In this document: piece after piece, positions 1 to 11,240 of the stretch | How the letters are laid out: every line of letters begins with the position of its first letter | Position numbering within the stretch: position 1 is the first letter of the stretch | From: Bactericera cockerelli | Lineage: Eukaryota > Arthropoda > Insecta > Hemiptera > Triozidae | DNA: 64,000 nucleotides | Assembly (NCBI GenBank): GCA_024516035.1 | Contig: CM044959.1 | Span: 35,652,738 to 35,716,737 of the forward strand | Reading direction: 5' to 3' | Notes under the pieces: generated by a model | Databases searched by the model: none | Told to the model about the DNA's origin: nothing | Seen by the model: the letters and a program-made list of their open reading frames with translations, nothing else | Translations under genes and position numbers: made by a program

Positions 1-446
1 ACTTTAAACCTAAGGCATTGCCTTCTATGCCATTGTTCTCAGTTCTTTCAGGGCAATATTTCCATACTATTTTATAGGGATTTTTCGGTGGAATGAAAGT
101 GGAATTTTTTGTGTGGGATCTAAACTTGATAGTGTGTTTTGGGACGAATCGGGTTATGGGCCGAATCGTGTTGTGAATTTTTGTGTTTTTTTTGGGCCGA
201 ATCATGCTATGGAAAAGGTCTGCACAGGTAATTTGGGCCGAATCGTGAAGTTCCCGAAATACCTACATGTCTTGTACTAACAAAGGTCTCTTCCGCTTGG
301 TCTCTCAGGGCCGAATTATAATACAGGATTAGATATAATCTAAGTGGACAATATCCCTTAACTCAGGCTATAGTGCGCTGTGATTGGTTGAAAGTCCAAG
401 TTGAGGGCGTGTCTGGCTTAACTAAACTTTAATCCTGTGTTTCATC
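1..446. other. Non-coding, degenerate short repeats
   Basis: I see no gene here. The motif GGGCCGAAT(C/T) recurs in degenerate form about every 50-70 bases between 140 and 310. A weak inverted pair (ACAGGATTA near 321, TAATCCTGT near 430) could mark an eroded MITE. Neither can be assigned to a family from sequence alone. Confidence 0.4.
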
Positions 447-640
447 AGGATCTCTTTCTCTCTCTCAACTGCTTATAACTATTTTCCTCCCTAACTGTTT
501 CTTTTTCGTCTACTTCCATCTCTCTTTCTCTCTCTCTTCCTCCATCTCTCTCTCTCTCTCTCTCCCTCTCTATTTTACTCTCTTTTTCTCTCTCTCCCTC
601 ATTCTCAAATCCCTTTCTCGCCCTCACTCTATCTACATTC
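447..640. repeat. CT-rich microsatellite (TC)n
   Basis: Imperfect TC/TCTC runs fill this block on the plus strand, with the longest pure stretch near 545-565. The Arg/Glu-rich reading frame on the opposite strand is a by-product of the repeat and not a gene. Confidence 0.85.
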
Positions 641-949
641 AGTACAATTCTACAAGAAAATTCAATTTAATGAATTTCATTTTGTTTATTTAAAAAAAGC
701 GTGTCGTCTCCTCTAAATAAAAATTCAAGATTTATTGCCTAGGTTCTTGTGCTGATGAAATTGGTTTTTGTCGAAGCGCGTATATGAGAAAAATAAATTA
801 AAACAAGATTGAATATATTCTATACATAATTATATATGCCTTTCCTAGCTATAAAACCCCTGCTCTTTGTCACCATTATGGTTTTTTGCCCGTGGCGGGG
901 GTCTTATTTGGAATTTCTAAAAATCCTTTCTCAGTAGAACCTAAATAAA

Positions 950-1760
950 GAAGGAAAGAGGAAAAAGAAAAGAAGAAAGATTAAAAAAATATGAGATGAA
1001 GAAGAGAAAGAAAGGGAGAGAGAGAGCGATAAGGAGAGAGAGAGAGAAAAAATATTCCTAGAATTGAGACGTGCTTGTCTGCTGTCAAGAAAAATCCGGA
1101 AATGTATCCTACTCGCAGTCATGTTGGAATTGCATGCTATTCCGTCCATTTCCTAGAGGTTGGTGAGGGGGAGAGGGAAAGATAGATAAGTAGGAAGGGG
1201 AGTAAGACTTATAAGTTGGAAGAAAATGGAGGGGAGGGAAAAATAGAGGAGAAATTTGTGAATACGTAGGAAGAGAATGTATATTATGTATAAGAGAGAA
1301 TGAGGATATGAGATTAAGGAGGAATATAATATGGATACGCAGGAGGAAAATGAATAGAAAGGTGAGTATGAGGTAAGTAGAGGACGACAAGTAGATTAGA
1401 AGGAGTAAGAGATACCAAGAGAATAATAGGAAAGAGGGAGAAAGTGGAAAGAGATCAGATAAAGTGAAGTTAAAGAAAGTATGAGAAGAGGAGGGAGTGA
1501 CACAGAAGAAAGAGAGAGACACACACAGAAAAGAAAGAGATCCAGAAAAAAGAGAACAGGAGAGACATAGAAAAAAGAGAGAAGGAGGGACACAGAGAAT
1601 AGAGAAAAAGTATTAGAAATAGGTAGACAAGAATGAAACAAATGAATATTATTTGGTAGAATTGAAGTGAATCAGAAAGAGGAAGAGAGGAATGGATAAG
1701 AAGAAGAAGAGAAAGAGAAAGAGGAGGGTAATGGAAAGTCGCAATGAACGGAACTGGAAT
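950..1760. repeat. Long polypurine tract I
   Basis: For roughly 800 bases the plus strand is overwhelmingly A and G (GAGAGA, AAGAAGAG, GGAGGGA blocks) with only scattered pyrimidines. The Ser/Leu/Phe-rich open frames on the minus strand follow from this base bias and are not genes. It is the first of three similar tracts in the first 11.3 kb. Confidence 0.8.
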
Positions 1761-2512
1761 ACAAGGAAGCTTTTAGATCGTATGAGAATTTTCCTTCAAT
1801 CCTTTTGCTTTTTCCTCGGTACAGCATTCTTTTTCGTGTCATTTCTATAGGCAATTTCATGTTACAAATGAATAAGTATAGTTTTATTAGGATAGCAATA
1901 GATATTTTGAGGTCTTGGTAATATAATATGCAAAAAATATTATAGGTAATATCACAGCTTTTGCAGATAACTCTTAGTATATAAAATCCATATTCCTTCA
2001 TACACCCATAATAAACGGAGCTACAAAACTTATTGACCAAGTGACTCCAAATTTGAACCATAGTCTCCTTTTGGTATTGAAGTACGTGCTAAAAATCTTA
2101 ACGACAGCAAAATTCCGGGTTGAAAAAGTTTTTTATAGTTCTACCAAGCAGGGATTTGAACCCAGGTCACCGTCCGTGCAAGTACGCTACACCACTAGTC
2201 CACGGTATCTTCCTATGAATAATTATTTTTATATTACTCTTGCTGTGTAGAATTATTACATTAGAAACCTGGGAATCTCATATTACACACATGAAAGAGA
2301 TCAAACGGAAGCCAAAGTGACACTAGGAGTGGCGCTGCCTGAAATGAATCCTGACGTGGGAATGTCTTGAGTCTGGGGGGAGTTAAGCAACGTTGGAGCG
2401 GGAAAGCATATGAACACAAATTCCATGTGACATGCATATTAAACTTGAGTGTGTTATCCTTGATCAAAAGATAGGAGAACAACTGAGATGAAGAACAACG
2501 ATAGCCAGCGTC

Positions 2513-2675
2513 GATGGCACGTTGAATATATCAGGTCTCATTCTGTCACTGAAGTTAAGGTCGCCTTTCAATTCAAGGTGACTCTTCCCGGCCCAACCCG
2601 ACATTGGTGAGGTTAATGTGCGTAGCTGGTTGGTGAGTTTACAGCGAATAGAAGGTAAAAACCTCGTCTTGAATG
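2513..2675 (+). repeat. 5S-rRNA-headed SINE, diverged copy
   Basis: It begins with the GCGTCGATGG head also seen at 5,578. The 5S-like portion (ACTGAAGTTAAG) is decayed. The shared central block follows (CCGGCCCAACCC, then GTGAGGTTAATGTG), then the AGCGAATAGAAGG segment. Orientation and module order match the better preserved copy at 5,572-5,808. Confidence 0.65.
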
Positions 2676-4020
2676 AGCAACTACTAATAATCTTACCATT
2701 TCGTAGAAAGTAAGCACAGATTGGGCAGATTCCCTACAAAGAAAACTGTACCATAAAGAGACATCCTGTAGGAAATGTCTTCTAGTGTGAAAGTAGAGCA
2801 AGGACCTGAGACCGTAGAGAGGGCGGGGCTCGGCTCATAATTTGTTTCTAATAGGGGAGAAAATAAAATCTAATATAATATATGGTTGCTGTCCTACAAA
2901 GCTGTTTTATTTTCAATTTCTATCCTATTAAAATCAGTGTCGGACATACCAGAAGAATTCACTTTTCAAATAATTGTTTAAAACTTTAGAGAGCTTTAAA
3001 AGCAAGATATTTGGGCCAGCCTTATTTACTCAGAAGATAACATGAAGATCCCTAAACCATTAGGTCACGGGTTCAATTCTTGCACGTTTTTTCATGTATT
3101 CCCAGTAATAGCAAATTGTGTGACTTTCGAAGTTGATTACTCCTATTCTCTGTGTCACTAGATTTTTAAAAATAAAAATATTCCATGTAACAATGTACTT
3201 CTTATTTTGATATCTACTTTTTTCTCGTGCTTAAAGTACCTACACAATTTACAGTACTTGAAAAATTGTACAAAATCTGCTAAAAATAGGAGTAGTAAAA
3301 AATCCACTGAAAAATCTTATAACAAAAACAAGAGGAATAAAATCAATTTTTAATAAATTAGGATTTATTTACCTAGGCATTGCTTGGTATCTAAGATGAC
3401 GGACGTTTTGACACAAAAGCATCAGACAATTTCGGAACTCAAATTCCATTGACTGAAAGATTGTTGCGCAACAGCAATATTGTAAATTATTTCTTGTCTC
3501 CGTCACTGATCTTATTGGCTTTCCCTTCTTTCCCTGCTCTGCTATGTAATAAATAAGGAAAATATTTTTCTCCCAGCCAAACCCGAAAAGAAAACTATTT
3601 TCCAACAAAATTTTATCTATTCCTCATTTTCTCCTCCTCCCCCCAGCCTCCTCCGCAGAAGATTGCAAGAGACAAAAACTTTCCATTTTATCTAGTTCTA
3701 AGATTTCTCTCCGGGTATAACTCTTCCATTCAATTCATCCTGCTTCACTTCCCTCTTCTCTCTCTCCATTTCTTTTCCGATTTACCTCCGTGGTCCTGCC
3801 CAACTTTTTATTTTGCCCATCAGGTTATCATATTTCATTTTCCCCATTATTTCCTACCTCCTTCCTCTTTCTTACAAAACATTTAAAAAGATATAATTTA
3901 TACTTCTCATTTTCCCACAGGAAAAGTATTAATGTGAAAACAAACGAAACAGAACTAATGCTATTTCCTATGAGAATTTTTACAGAGTTCATATTTTGTT
4001 CAATTATTTTCCCCTGAAAC
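2676..4020. other. Intergenic, AT-rich
   Basis: I see no supported gene. A tRNA-like fragment (GGTCACGGGTTCAATTCTTGC, box-B type) lies near 3,062-3,082. A pyrimidine-rich stretch near 3,620-3,780 is not clearly part of a named repeat. Confidence 0.35.
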
Positions 4021-4693
4021 AAGAGGTTCAAACTGATAGGACGCTGCCTGGCAAAACGAGTCATACGTAAGTATATTGTTATAGAGTACTTTGGTCAAAT
4101 CTTACACCTCACTGAGGAAAATATAAAGGGTTTATTTATATTATACATATTATTAAGATTTTAAAAATGAGGTACGACACAACCCACAACAAATAGGGTA
4201 CCTAATAGTACCTCATAAACTCACTAATTTTTTTCTATTTAATGTAAAATCAAAATAAATAAAAAGTATTTTATTTGAGAAAAAAAAATATACAAAAATT
4301 TATTATACCTATAAATTACATACCTACCTAGAAAGAGTAGAAAAGGGGTTTTTTTAATTGATGCTACAAATTCTTAGTATTTGTAATTGGGAATTAATTC
4401 CTGAAATGAATAATTAAGTGTAACAAATAGTAAAACCCGTAGGTAAATGAAGTTATCATGATGGCTGAATACCGATAGCTAAAATAGAACGTTTTAGTGA
4501 AGCTAGTTAAGAATATTAAAAAGAGAAAGAAAAAGATATTTTTTTTTTTTCAATACAAGTAGATATTGAAAAAACACCTTCTTGTATTTCGAAAACTTGT
4601 ATTTTTTTCCCCTTCAGCAAAGCACTTTTAGAATTAAATGTTTGTACTATGAGGGTGAAAATTCTTACCGTAATTTATCCTGCTTGATACCAG

Positions 4694-4832
4694 AGCTCCA
4701 CTTGGGCCCAAGTACACACTCAGGAGAAGACAGACGGCCATCCAAAACATCTCGCTGGCGATGGCGCTACCAGTGTCCGCTTACAGTCTCAATGCAGCTT
4801 TCGAAAACCCCATTCCTCAAACAGATCCGTAG
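4694..4832 (+). CDS. Putative terminal coding exon, product unknown
   Basis: An acceptor-like CAG at 4,691-4,693 precedes an open stretch of 46 codons that includes the stop TAG at 4,830-4,832. It would begin by completing a split codon. The peptide has a basic patch (KYTLRRRQT) followed by a hydrophobic, alanine-rich stretch (NISLAMALPVSAYSLNAAF) and ends FENPIPQTDP. Its codons are more GC-rich than the flanks. An AATAAA lies at 5,251-5,256, so an approximately 420-base 3' UTR is plausible. A short segment at about 4,023-4,065 ending in a strong donor (ATAC|GTAAGT) could be an upstream exon. I do not recognise the protein family. It may also be a fragment of a dead gene. Confidence 0.33.
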
Positions 4833-5250
4833 GGTGGAAGATATCATGAAAACACAATCTTGTGTAATATGTTTTCACAACACTCTGTTTTCCATCTGTA
4901 TTATTACATCATTTTGTTCATGTTATACAACAGCGTTTATGAGTTTGTTATCGTGCATCATAATATAAGAACACATAAAAATTGTATCGTTCTCCGCTAG
5001 ATATTGTCTATTTTATGCTATGCATTGTAATATTTCTTTTTAGATTCACTGTATAAGAAAGCAAAGTTAAAATGTTTTACGCATACGTTGGGTTTTATAC
5101 TAGTTATATTTTGTATGAAGTTCGTATATAAAAGACAAGAAATTCTTTTTTATTTGAAAGAGCTTTGCTTTAACAAACAGCAGTGTTTGTTACACCCTGG
5201 TAAAAAAAATATGAACAAACTGAATATTATGTAATATATGTACTTGTACA

Positions 5251-5256
5251 AATAAA
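5251..5256 (+). promoter_or_regulatory. Possible poly(A) signal AATAAA
   Basis: A canonical hexamer lies 419 bases after the stop of the putative terminal exon at 4,694-4,832. Its only support is position; AATAAA is common in AT-rich DNA. Confidence 0.25.
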
Positions 5257-5571
5257 TGTATCGATCTAAGTTGACCTAGCTCTTGAAAATAATTATGATA
5301 TGTATGATATTGTTATGGTTAAATTTTACCCAAAAACTCTCACACGACCATTAGGTCTGCCCATGTCGCATTCAGTTCAATCAACTTGATCCCTTCACTT
5401 TTGGCAGAAAGGATGATTGTTGTCAACAAAAGGACAGTAAAAAATTAATAACACCATCGGTCATCACAATTTCCAAGAAATTTCGGAAGTGAAAACATCA
5501 CATGAAAAAGTTCTTATAACAAAATGACTTTCACATCATACTATCTCAAACATTAAAAATGAACTTGGTGT

Positions 5572-5808
5572 GCTAGCGTTGCGTCGATGGCGCGTTGAAT
5601 CCGGTCCTACGAGGACCGGTGCCTCGTAGGATTACCGAAGTTAAGCAATGTCCAACGAGGTGAAGACTTCGTGATGCTGGCATTCCGGCCCAACCCAGAC
5701 TGGGTGAGGTTAATGTGGGTAGCAGATTTGTGAGTTTCTTGCGAATGGAGGGTAACACCCCCGTCATGATACAACCATGCAGTTGAAAGCGACGTTAAAC
5801 CCAAATTT
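5572..5808 (+). mobile_element. 5S-rRNA-derived SINE with target duplication
   Basis: This is the best preserved 5S-type SINE here. The head contains GGATTACCGAAGTTAAGCAA, which matches the internal region of animal 5S rRNA (GATCACCGAAGTTAAGCA). Next come the shared central block (CCGGCCCAACCCAGACTGGG, GTGAGGTTAATGTGGGTAGC), the GCGAATGGAGGGTAA segment and the 3' tail GCAGTTGAAAGCGACGTTAA. It is flanked by a direct repeat of about 17 bases, AAAAATGAACTTGGTGT, at 5,555-5,571 and 5,810-5,826. That is the mark of LINE-mediated insertion. Confidence 0.85.
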
Positions 5809-5826
5809 AAAAAATGAACTTGGTGT

Positions 5827-6594
5827 CACAGAATAAGATATTGGTAAGAATGAAAGTTGAAAATTTTCAAAGCATTGTGACACAAAAGTTGTTTTTCTTT
5901 TTGTATTCGTAAATATTCTTGTGATGTTTTTCCAACGGATTTCGACTGCATTTCTTTTGTTATGCAAATGGTGTACCTGATTTATGCTCTCAAAAGAAAA
6001 TCAGATATACATATCTAGTGCACCGGATAAATATTCCAAGCTTTTTGATCTTTTCCAACAGTCGTTTTCCTAAAACAAAGTGCAGACAGAGTGTGACACA
6101 TGCATAGATATGAGTGTGTTCTGAACAGTGTCGTATGTGCAGAAAGAATATGACACATGCATGTAAATGTGCTATGGACAGTGTTGTAAATGGGGGGGAC
6201 TTCAATAAAATGTAATTATTTTCGAACGGTATTCAAAGTTCTTCCACGAATAGCCAATAAAAATATACAAAACCATCTACAAAAATTCAAAAGTACTTCA
6301 AAGCTTTACAAAGATTACAAAGGTACTGTATTGTACTATTATTGATGTCAAAAAGCATAACAAATTAACGGTATGAATAATACGCGTTGTACCTGGTCTC
6401 TAAATGTAACTGAATTTTAAAAATAGGTACTATTTTAAAATTAGATTGTACGTTCAAATAAAAAGCATTTGAATCTAATATAAACATTAATATTTCTTCC
6501 CATGAAAGAATTCCAAGCAGGATTATTTGTTTGAACAGTCTCTACGAGGGAGCTTTAATTGTAATTAGAGGAATAGTAAATGAACTAGACGAGG
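5827..6594. other. Intergenic, AT-rich
   Basis: I see no gene. There is a local direct repeat near 6,085-6,165 (GCAGACAGAGTGTGACACATG and GCAGAAAGAATATGACACATG, with GTGCATG-like flanks). Otherwise it is unremarkable AT-rich sequence. Confidence 0.35.
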
Positions 6595-7465
6595 AGAGAG
6601 AGAAGGGGAAGAGACTAAATTAAGGTGAAAGATAAAACAACAAAAAAATGTGTGAGTAAAAAGAAAGATAAGGAGGAAGAGAGAAGTAGAAATGAGCTAG
6701 AATGCGTAGAAAGAGCAAGATTGAGCATTTGAAAAGCAGTCTAAAGAGGAAGAAATGGGAGTAAAAAATAGAAAAATATTGAGTATTTAACGAGAGAGAA
6801 TCGAGGATAAGGTACGACAGGGGAAAGGAAGAATGATCTGAAGAAAAATAGACACAAGAGAGAGAAAAATTGAGCACCAGAAGAGCATTAAAAAGAGGAA
6901 TAAAAAGAGAAAAATATCTAGCATAAATATGAGAAAAGTGAGACACGTAGTGCGACAGGGTAGAAGTGGAAGTAAAATAGACAAAAAGAAAGAGAACCAA
7001 AGAAAAAAAAGAGAATGAGACAAAAGAAGGAAAGGAAGCAGTAAAAGAAAAAGAGAGACAGAGAGTGTTAAGGGAGAGTGAAAAAGATGCAAGATGAAGG
7101 AAACCTTTAGTATTAAATAAAGTAAACAAAAAACTGAGGTACGTACTTATGCATTCATTAAAACGGAATAGAACAAAGAGTAGAAATGAAGACAAATGCA
7201 GGATATGGAGAGAATAATGATGTTGATAATCTTATAGAGAGAAGGGAGAGAAAGTGGGAGAGAATGAGTGGATGAGATGGATTAGGCAGGAGAGAGAAGA
7301 CGGGATTGGATTGAGAAAGATGAGGGGAAGGGATTGCAATGAGAAAGATGAGGCGAAACACCAAGAGAGTAGTTGAAAAATATGGAGGTAAATAATAAGT
7401 GAGAGAAAGAGATTTAGAGAAAATGAGAAGAGAATGGAAAAACAAAGGACAAAAATGGAAGAATA
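6595..7465. repeat. Long polypurine tract II
   Basis: About 870 bases are strongly A+G on the plus strand, built from irregular GAGAGA, AAAGAGAA and GGAAGAG units with no fixed period. The long minus-strand frames of Phe/Leu/Ser are compositional artefacts. Confidence 0.8.
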
Positions 7466-8967
7466 ATAGTGAAATTATACCCACTGTTTTGATAATTATA
7501 AAATTTGTTTGCATAGAATTAAAATTCTATAAAAATACGTGAAGCGCTGAATTTTTTTGTTCCAAATTAGATCACTAGTGAAAGCAAACAATATCAATTT
7601 GTGGGAATAATGGAAGGCGCTTGCCGTTCCATGGATTTGCAATTCTCGATTAGCTGGTTCAAAACCTCTCAGATGAATAATTTCCTATATCCCACAGCTT
7701 TCAATTTTTTCATACTTCGTACAAAGAAGCATAAGAATTATTGGTCGGTTAGGAGAGCAATTTTTCGCTACCCTAAGATATAAAAAATGCACCCAGGTAG
7801 GTTCTTTATAATTGAGCTTGAACCTCCTGACAAATAACCATAAGTAAAATCTAACTTGTCCTTAAACATAAGTTTGATTAATTAGATTTAAATAGAGAGA
7901 AATCAAAATACCAATAGCCTGTATTATTTTCATTTCATCTACAATATAAAACATAGTTTAAATTCTCACAAATCTTCTGTGGGTATTGTGTTTTATACTT
8001 TCTAAAATAACTTTAAATTCATAGGAATCGACAGTAAAAGGTTTACTTGATCTTAATAATAATAATAATTTTCCCGCCAAGAGTGAACCTGAACAAAATA
8101 ATGTGGATGTGAAAAACTACATTATGAAACACTACATTATTTCTCACCAATTTACAAAGTATGAAGAAATAGGCTGATTAGCTTTGAATGAAGAGTCTAA
8201 TTAATTGTACAAACTGTTTTCTAGTTATTAAAAAAAAACACATCAAAATTAAACAAATTAACAAAACAAAATTTTGATCATCATAAAATAAGCTGAACCA
8301 AATTATTGTCCTAACAAAATTAATGGTCTCATACTTTCGGTATCAATTTTTAAAACATTTTTCAACTAAACACATGTAATAAATTCAACACAAATTACAA
8401 ACACCGAAATCGTTTAAAATAAGAGAACCGTGAATTATCTTATCGCATTTTTTGAAAAAGTTCAGAGAGCGCACCGTAAGCTCGCGTTGTGCTTTTGCTC
8501 TCGAAAACACGTGAGTGAGAAAGCTTCGAAGGAAATTGTAATATTTATATCCCCGAGTCTTGAAAGTTGTGTGGAGAATTGGATCCCATGCGCATGGATG
8601 TGTAGTGCACTTTTCTTTTGTTTCCTTCAGATGAATTTCTCAAGTTCGAAAAAAAGTTGCTATCAGGAAATGCAATAGTTTCCTGTATCGAAAACTTTTG
8701 TTCGCCATCGTAACGGTTGAAGTATCTTTGGCTCTCGAAAATGGAAACAACACTCGAATTGGGAGGTACCTCTAGCAACGGCATTGTGTTTTTGCTTGAA
8801 ATAATTCCGGGGACGAACATTAAGAACAAGTTGACATTTTTCTAGATATTTTTGGCATTGACCTTATTATAATACTCTGAAAACTCATTCGAACAACCAG
8901 TTGTCTTAGATAGTTGAAGTTAAAAGCAACATACATCGAGGTTAGCACCAGGTCCAAGCCTTCTTAT
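7466..8967. other. Intergenic, no supported gene
   Basis: Mostly AT-rich. A stretch at about 8,455-8,820 is richer in GC and CpG and contains the phrase GCTCTCGAAAA twice (near 8,498 and 8,732). It could be a decayed exon or 5' region, but no frame is convincing on either strand. Confidence 0.3.
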
Positions 8968-9017
8968 TCCCAACCCAACTCAGGCTGGGTGAGATTGATT
9001 TCGGTAGCAGGTTTGTC
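8968..9017 (+). repeat. SINE central-domain fragment
   Basis: Only the shared SINE core remains: CCCAACCCAACTCAGGCTGG, GTGAGATTGATTTCGGTAGC and AGGTTTGT. The head and tail are lost, so it cannot be assigned to the tRNA-headed or the 5S-headed family, although GTAGCAGGTTTG resembles the 5S type. Confidence 0.6.
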
Positions 9018-9976
9018 ATGATCAACATCGTGTTCGTAAGAGTCGACTAGCAATTTTAATTAATCCCTTTAATTGGAAAAATTTGAGCCTGCGATTATTG
9101 CACATTGCATAATTAGTAATTCACGGCGTGCATAAAATTTGTTGTCTTAATTTTTGTTGTCCTAATTTTTTTGTTTCTCCCTCTTCCACTTCATTATTTT
9201 TATCTGGCAAATCCATTTACCATCTTCTCCCTCCTTTTTCGTCTAGTTAATTCTTATGATTATTATTCATTTTAATCATAGCCTATCATCAATTAATTAT
9301 CCCTACTCTGAAACTAAAATAGAACTTCTTAATTTTTAATTCATACTTCATAAAAACACCTTAAAACCAGAAAAACATAGGTTATGTTATTATTAATCAA
9401 TTACGATTACGAATTAAATGAAAAGGAAATATTTAATAGTCCCTCCTTTTCTCTTGCCCTCCCTCTCTATCCTTCCCTCCCTTTCTCAATCCTTATCTTC
9501 TTCCTCTCTACTTAACAAGAAATTTTGAATTTTTCCTGGATTCTTCGCGCCGTAACAAACTGCACCAAGTTTCTTAATGTGGCAAAAAAATATACGCTGC
9601 TGTCAGTGGAGGAGAGAGATTTTAAATTTTAGCATTCTAGCTATCAAAAATAGTTCAAGAATGATACTGTCTTTTCTTCTACATAATAATTGGAAATTAA
9701 TAACACCAACAAAAATTATTGGATGGATCTACCCAACTTGAGATTCCAACTCACCAACTCAGGACCATAGCAATATTCACAACCGTGGAAACCAAGGAGC
9801 TACCTAAGTACCTAATTCGAATAATAGATGACCTACTGAATGTAACCAGAATGAATCGTGTGCATAAACACATGGCTTACCTATTTTCAAGACCTATAAC
9901 TATATTATGGATTATAGTGCTTTGAATGTGTCACCATCTAGGCTTAGTATTTCTTGTTACTTTCAACTGTAGTTCA

Positions 9977-10187
9977 GCCACAGCCTCCGTGGCGTGACGG
10001 TTGAGACTACTGCCCGTAGTCCAGAGATTCCGAGTTCGATCCCCCGTTGTGGCAGACTTTTCGAAGGATATCCTGTTCCCTCCAAATAAGTGAGGCTAGC
10101 ATTTTCAGTCCTACCCAGGCTAGGTGAGATTAATATGGGTAACTGGTACGATTCCCAGCGAATGGAGGCTAAAAACCCAGTCCTGAC
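9977..10187 (+). mobile_element. tRNA-derived SINE, family A
   Basis: The tRNA-like head has an A-box-like GTGGCGTGACGG and a B box (GAGTTCGATCCC). The shared core follows (CTACCCAGGCTAGGTGAGAT, TAATATGGGTAACTGG), then the segment ACGATTCCCAGCGAATGGAGG. Other copies are at 16,961-17,207 (minus), 39,435-39,759, 39,761-40,041 (minus) and 63,061-63,382. Confidence 0.82.
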
Positions 10188-10284
10188 TATGTTTGATGGG
10201 AACTATGTTTTCCGTAACCTTACACTCTGCCGGGCTGTCTCTTTCTTTGTATAGGCGTTCTTCACACCTCGGCCGAGGTGTTTG

Positions 10285-10440
10285 ACTATCGTGATATCAT
10301 AAATACTCAAACTCGCTTTACTAAATCTACGCTGAAACCGGGACTTGAACCACCGACCTCCAGGTTACAAGTCCGCTGCCTTATCGATCAAGCTACTGAG
10401 GTCGGTAATGGGACTAACTGTCTTCCGCTGACAGTCTAAA
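10285..10440 (-). mobile_element. tRNA-derived SINE, family D
   Basis: On the minus strand it has a tRNA-like head (GACCTCAGTAGCTTGATCG, B box GGTTCAAGTCCC) followed by a body ending in GAGTTTGAGTATTTATGATA. Further minus-strand copies are at about 13,512-13,605 (5' truncated), 17,245-17,390, 36,832-36,905 and 51,125-51,240. All copies I see point the same way. Confidence 0.75.
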
Positions 10441-10604
10441 TAAAGCACTGAATTATAATAGTACCTATACCTATCTCCGACTTCAAATTGAAAGATTCGA
10501 AAGATTTTTCAACCGCCTCTGCGAGAAAAAGCCTCAAAATAAGGAAGCCAAATCGTTGCTTCCGTGATTTTCAGCTTGGTTACGTTTCCATTATCAATTT
10601 TAGA

Positions 10605-11240
10605 AAAAGGCCAGGGGGGGGGAGAGAGTCTTTTCCAAATATTGAAATCTTGGGTAAGCTGAACGTATTGTGCCTGAAGAGAGGGGGAAGGGAAGGTAAG
10701 AAGAAAGAGGGGTGGAGAAATTTGATAAAAAGAAGAAGAGAAATGAAGAAGAGAAGAAGCAGAAATTTGTGATGGAATAGAGGTAAAAGAGGAGAGAAGG
10801 AAAATATTTGAGAAATTAGTGAATAGATGGATAGGGGGAGAAAAAGAGAGAGGAAGACAGGGAGAGAGAGAGAGAGAAAAAAAAGGCAAGACAGAAGATA
10901 GAGGGATAAGGAATTTGGGCAAGGGGAGAGGGAAGAAAGGTAAGATTAGAGGAGAGTGAAAGAGAAATTGAACAGAGAGTAAAATCTAGATGGAGAGAAG
11001 TAAAAAATGGAAGGAGAAGAGACAGAATGAAGTGAGGTAAAGAGTTTGTGAGATAGAAGGGAGATGAGATTTGAAGAGTGTGAGAGAGAATAGAGGGAGA
11101 GAAAAAGAAACGAAGAGAGCATAAAATAGATACAGAAAAAAGATAAAATGGTTGTATTAAAAGAGATAGCGAAATAGGAGAAATGGTAGAAAAGAGAGAG
11201 AAGGAGGAAATAAAAAGAGAACGAGCTGAAAGTAGGACTA
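10605..11240. repeat. Long polypurine tract III
   Basis: About 630 bases are dominated by A and G on the plus strand, again as irregular GAGAGAGA/AAGAAG/GGGAGAG blocks. Frames in both directions (Arg/Lys/Gly-rich, or Ser/Pro/Phe-rich) are artefacts of composition. Confidence 0.8.

Noticed and set aside
445..627. Arg/Glu repeat frame on the minus strand
   Set aside because: It is the translation of a (GA)n microsatellite.
1109..1641. Leu/Ser/Phe-rich minus-strand frames in purine tract I
   Set aside because: Low-complexity by-products of a purine-rich strand; the same happens in the tracts at 6,595-7,465 and 10,605-11,240.
5590..5690. A 5S rRNA gene
   Set aside because: Only the 5' and internal control region resemble 5S rRNA; the 3' half is replaced by the SINE core, and a target duplication flanks the unit.
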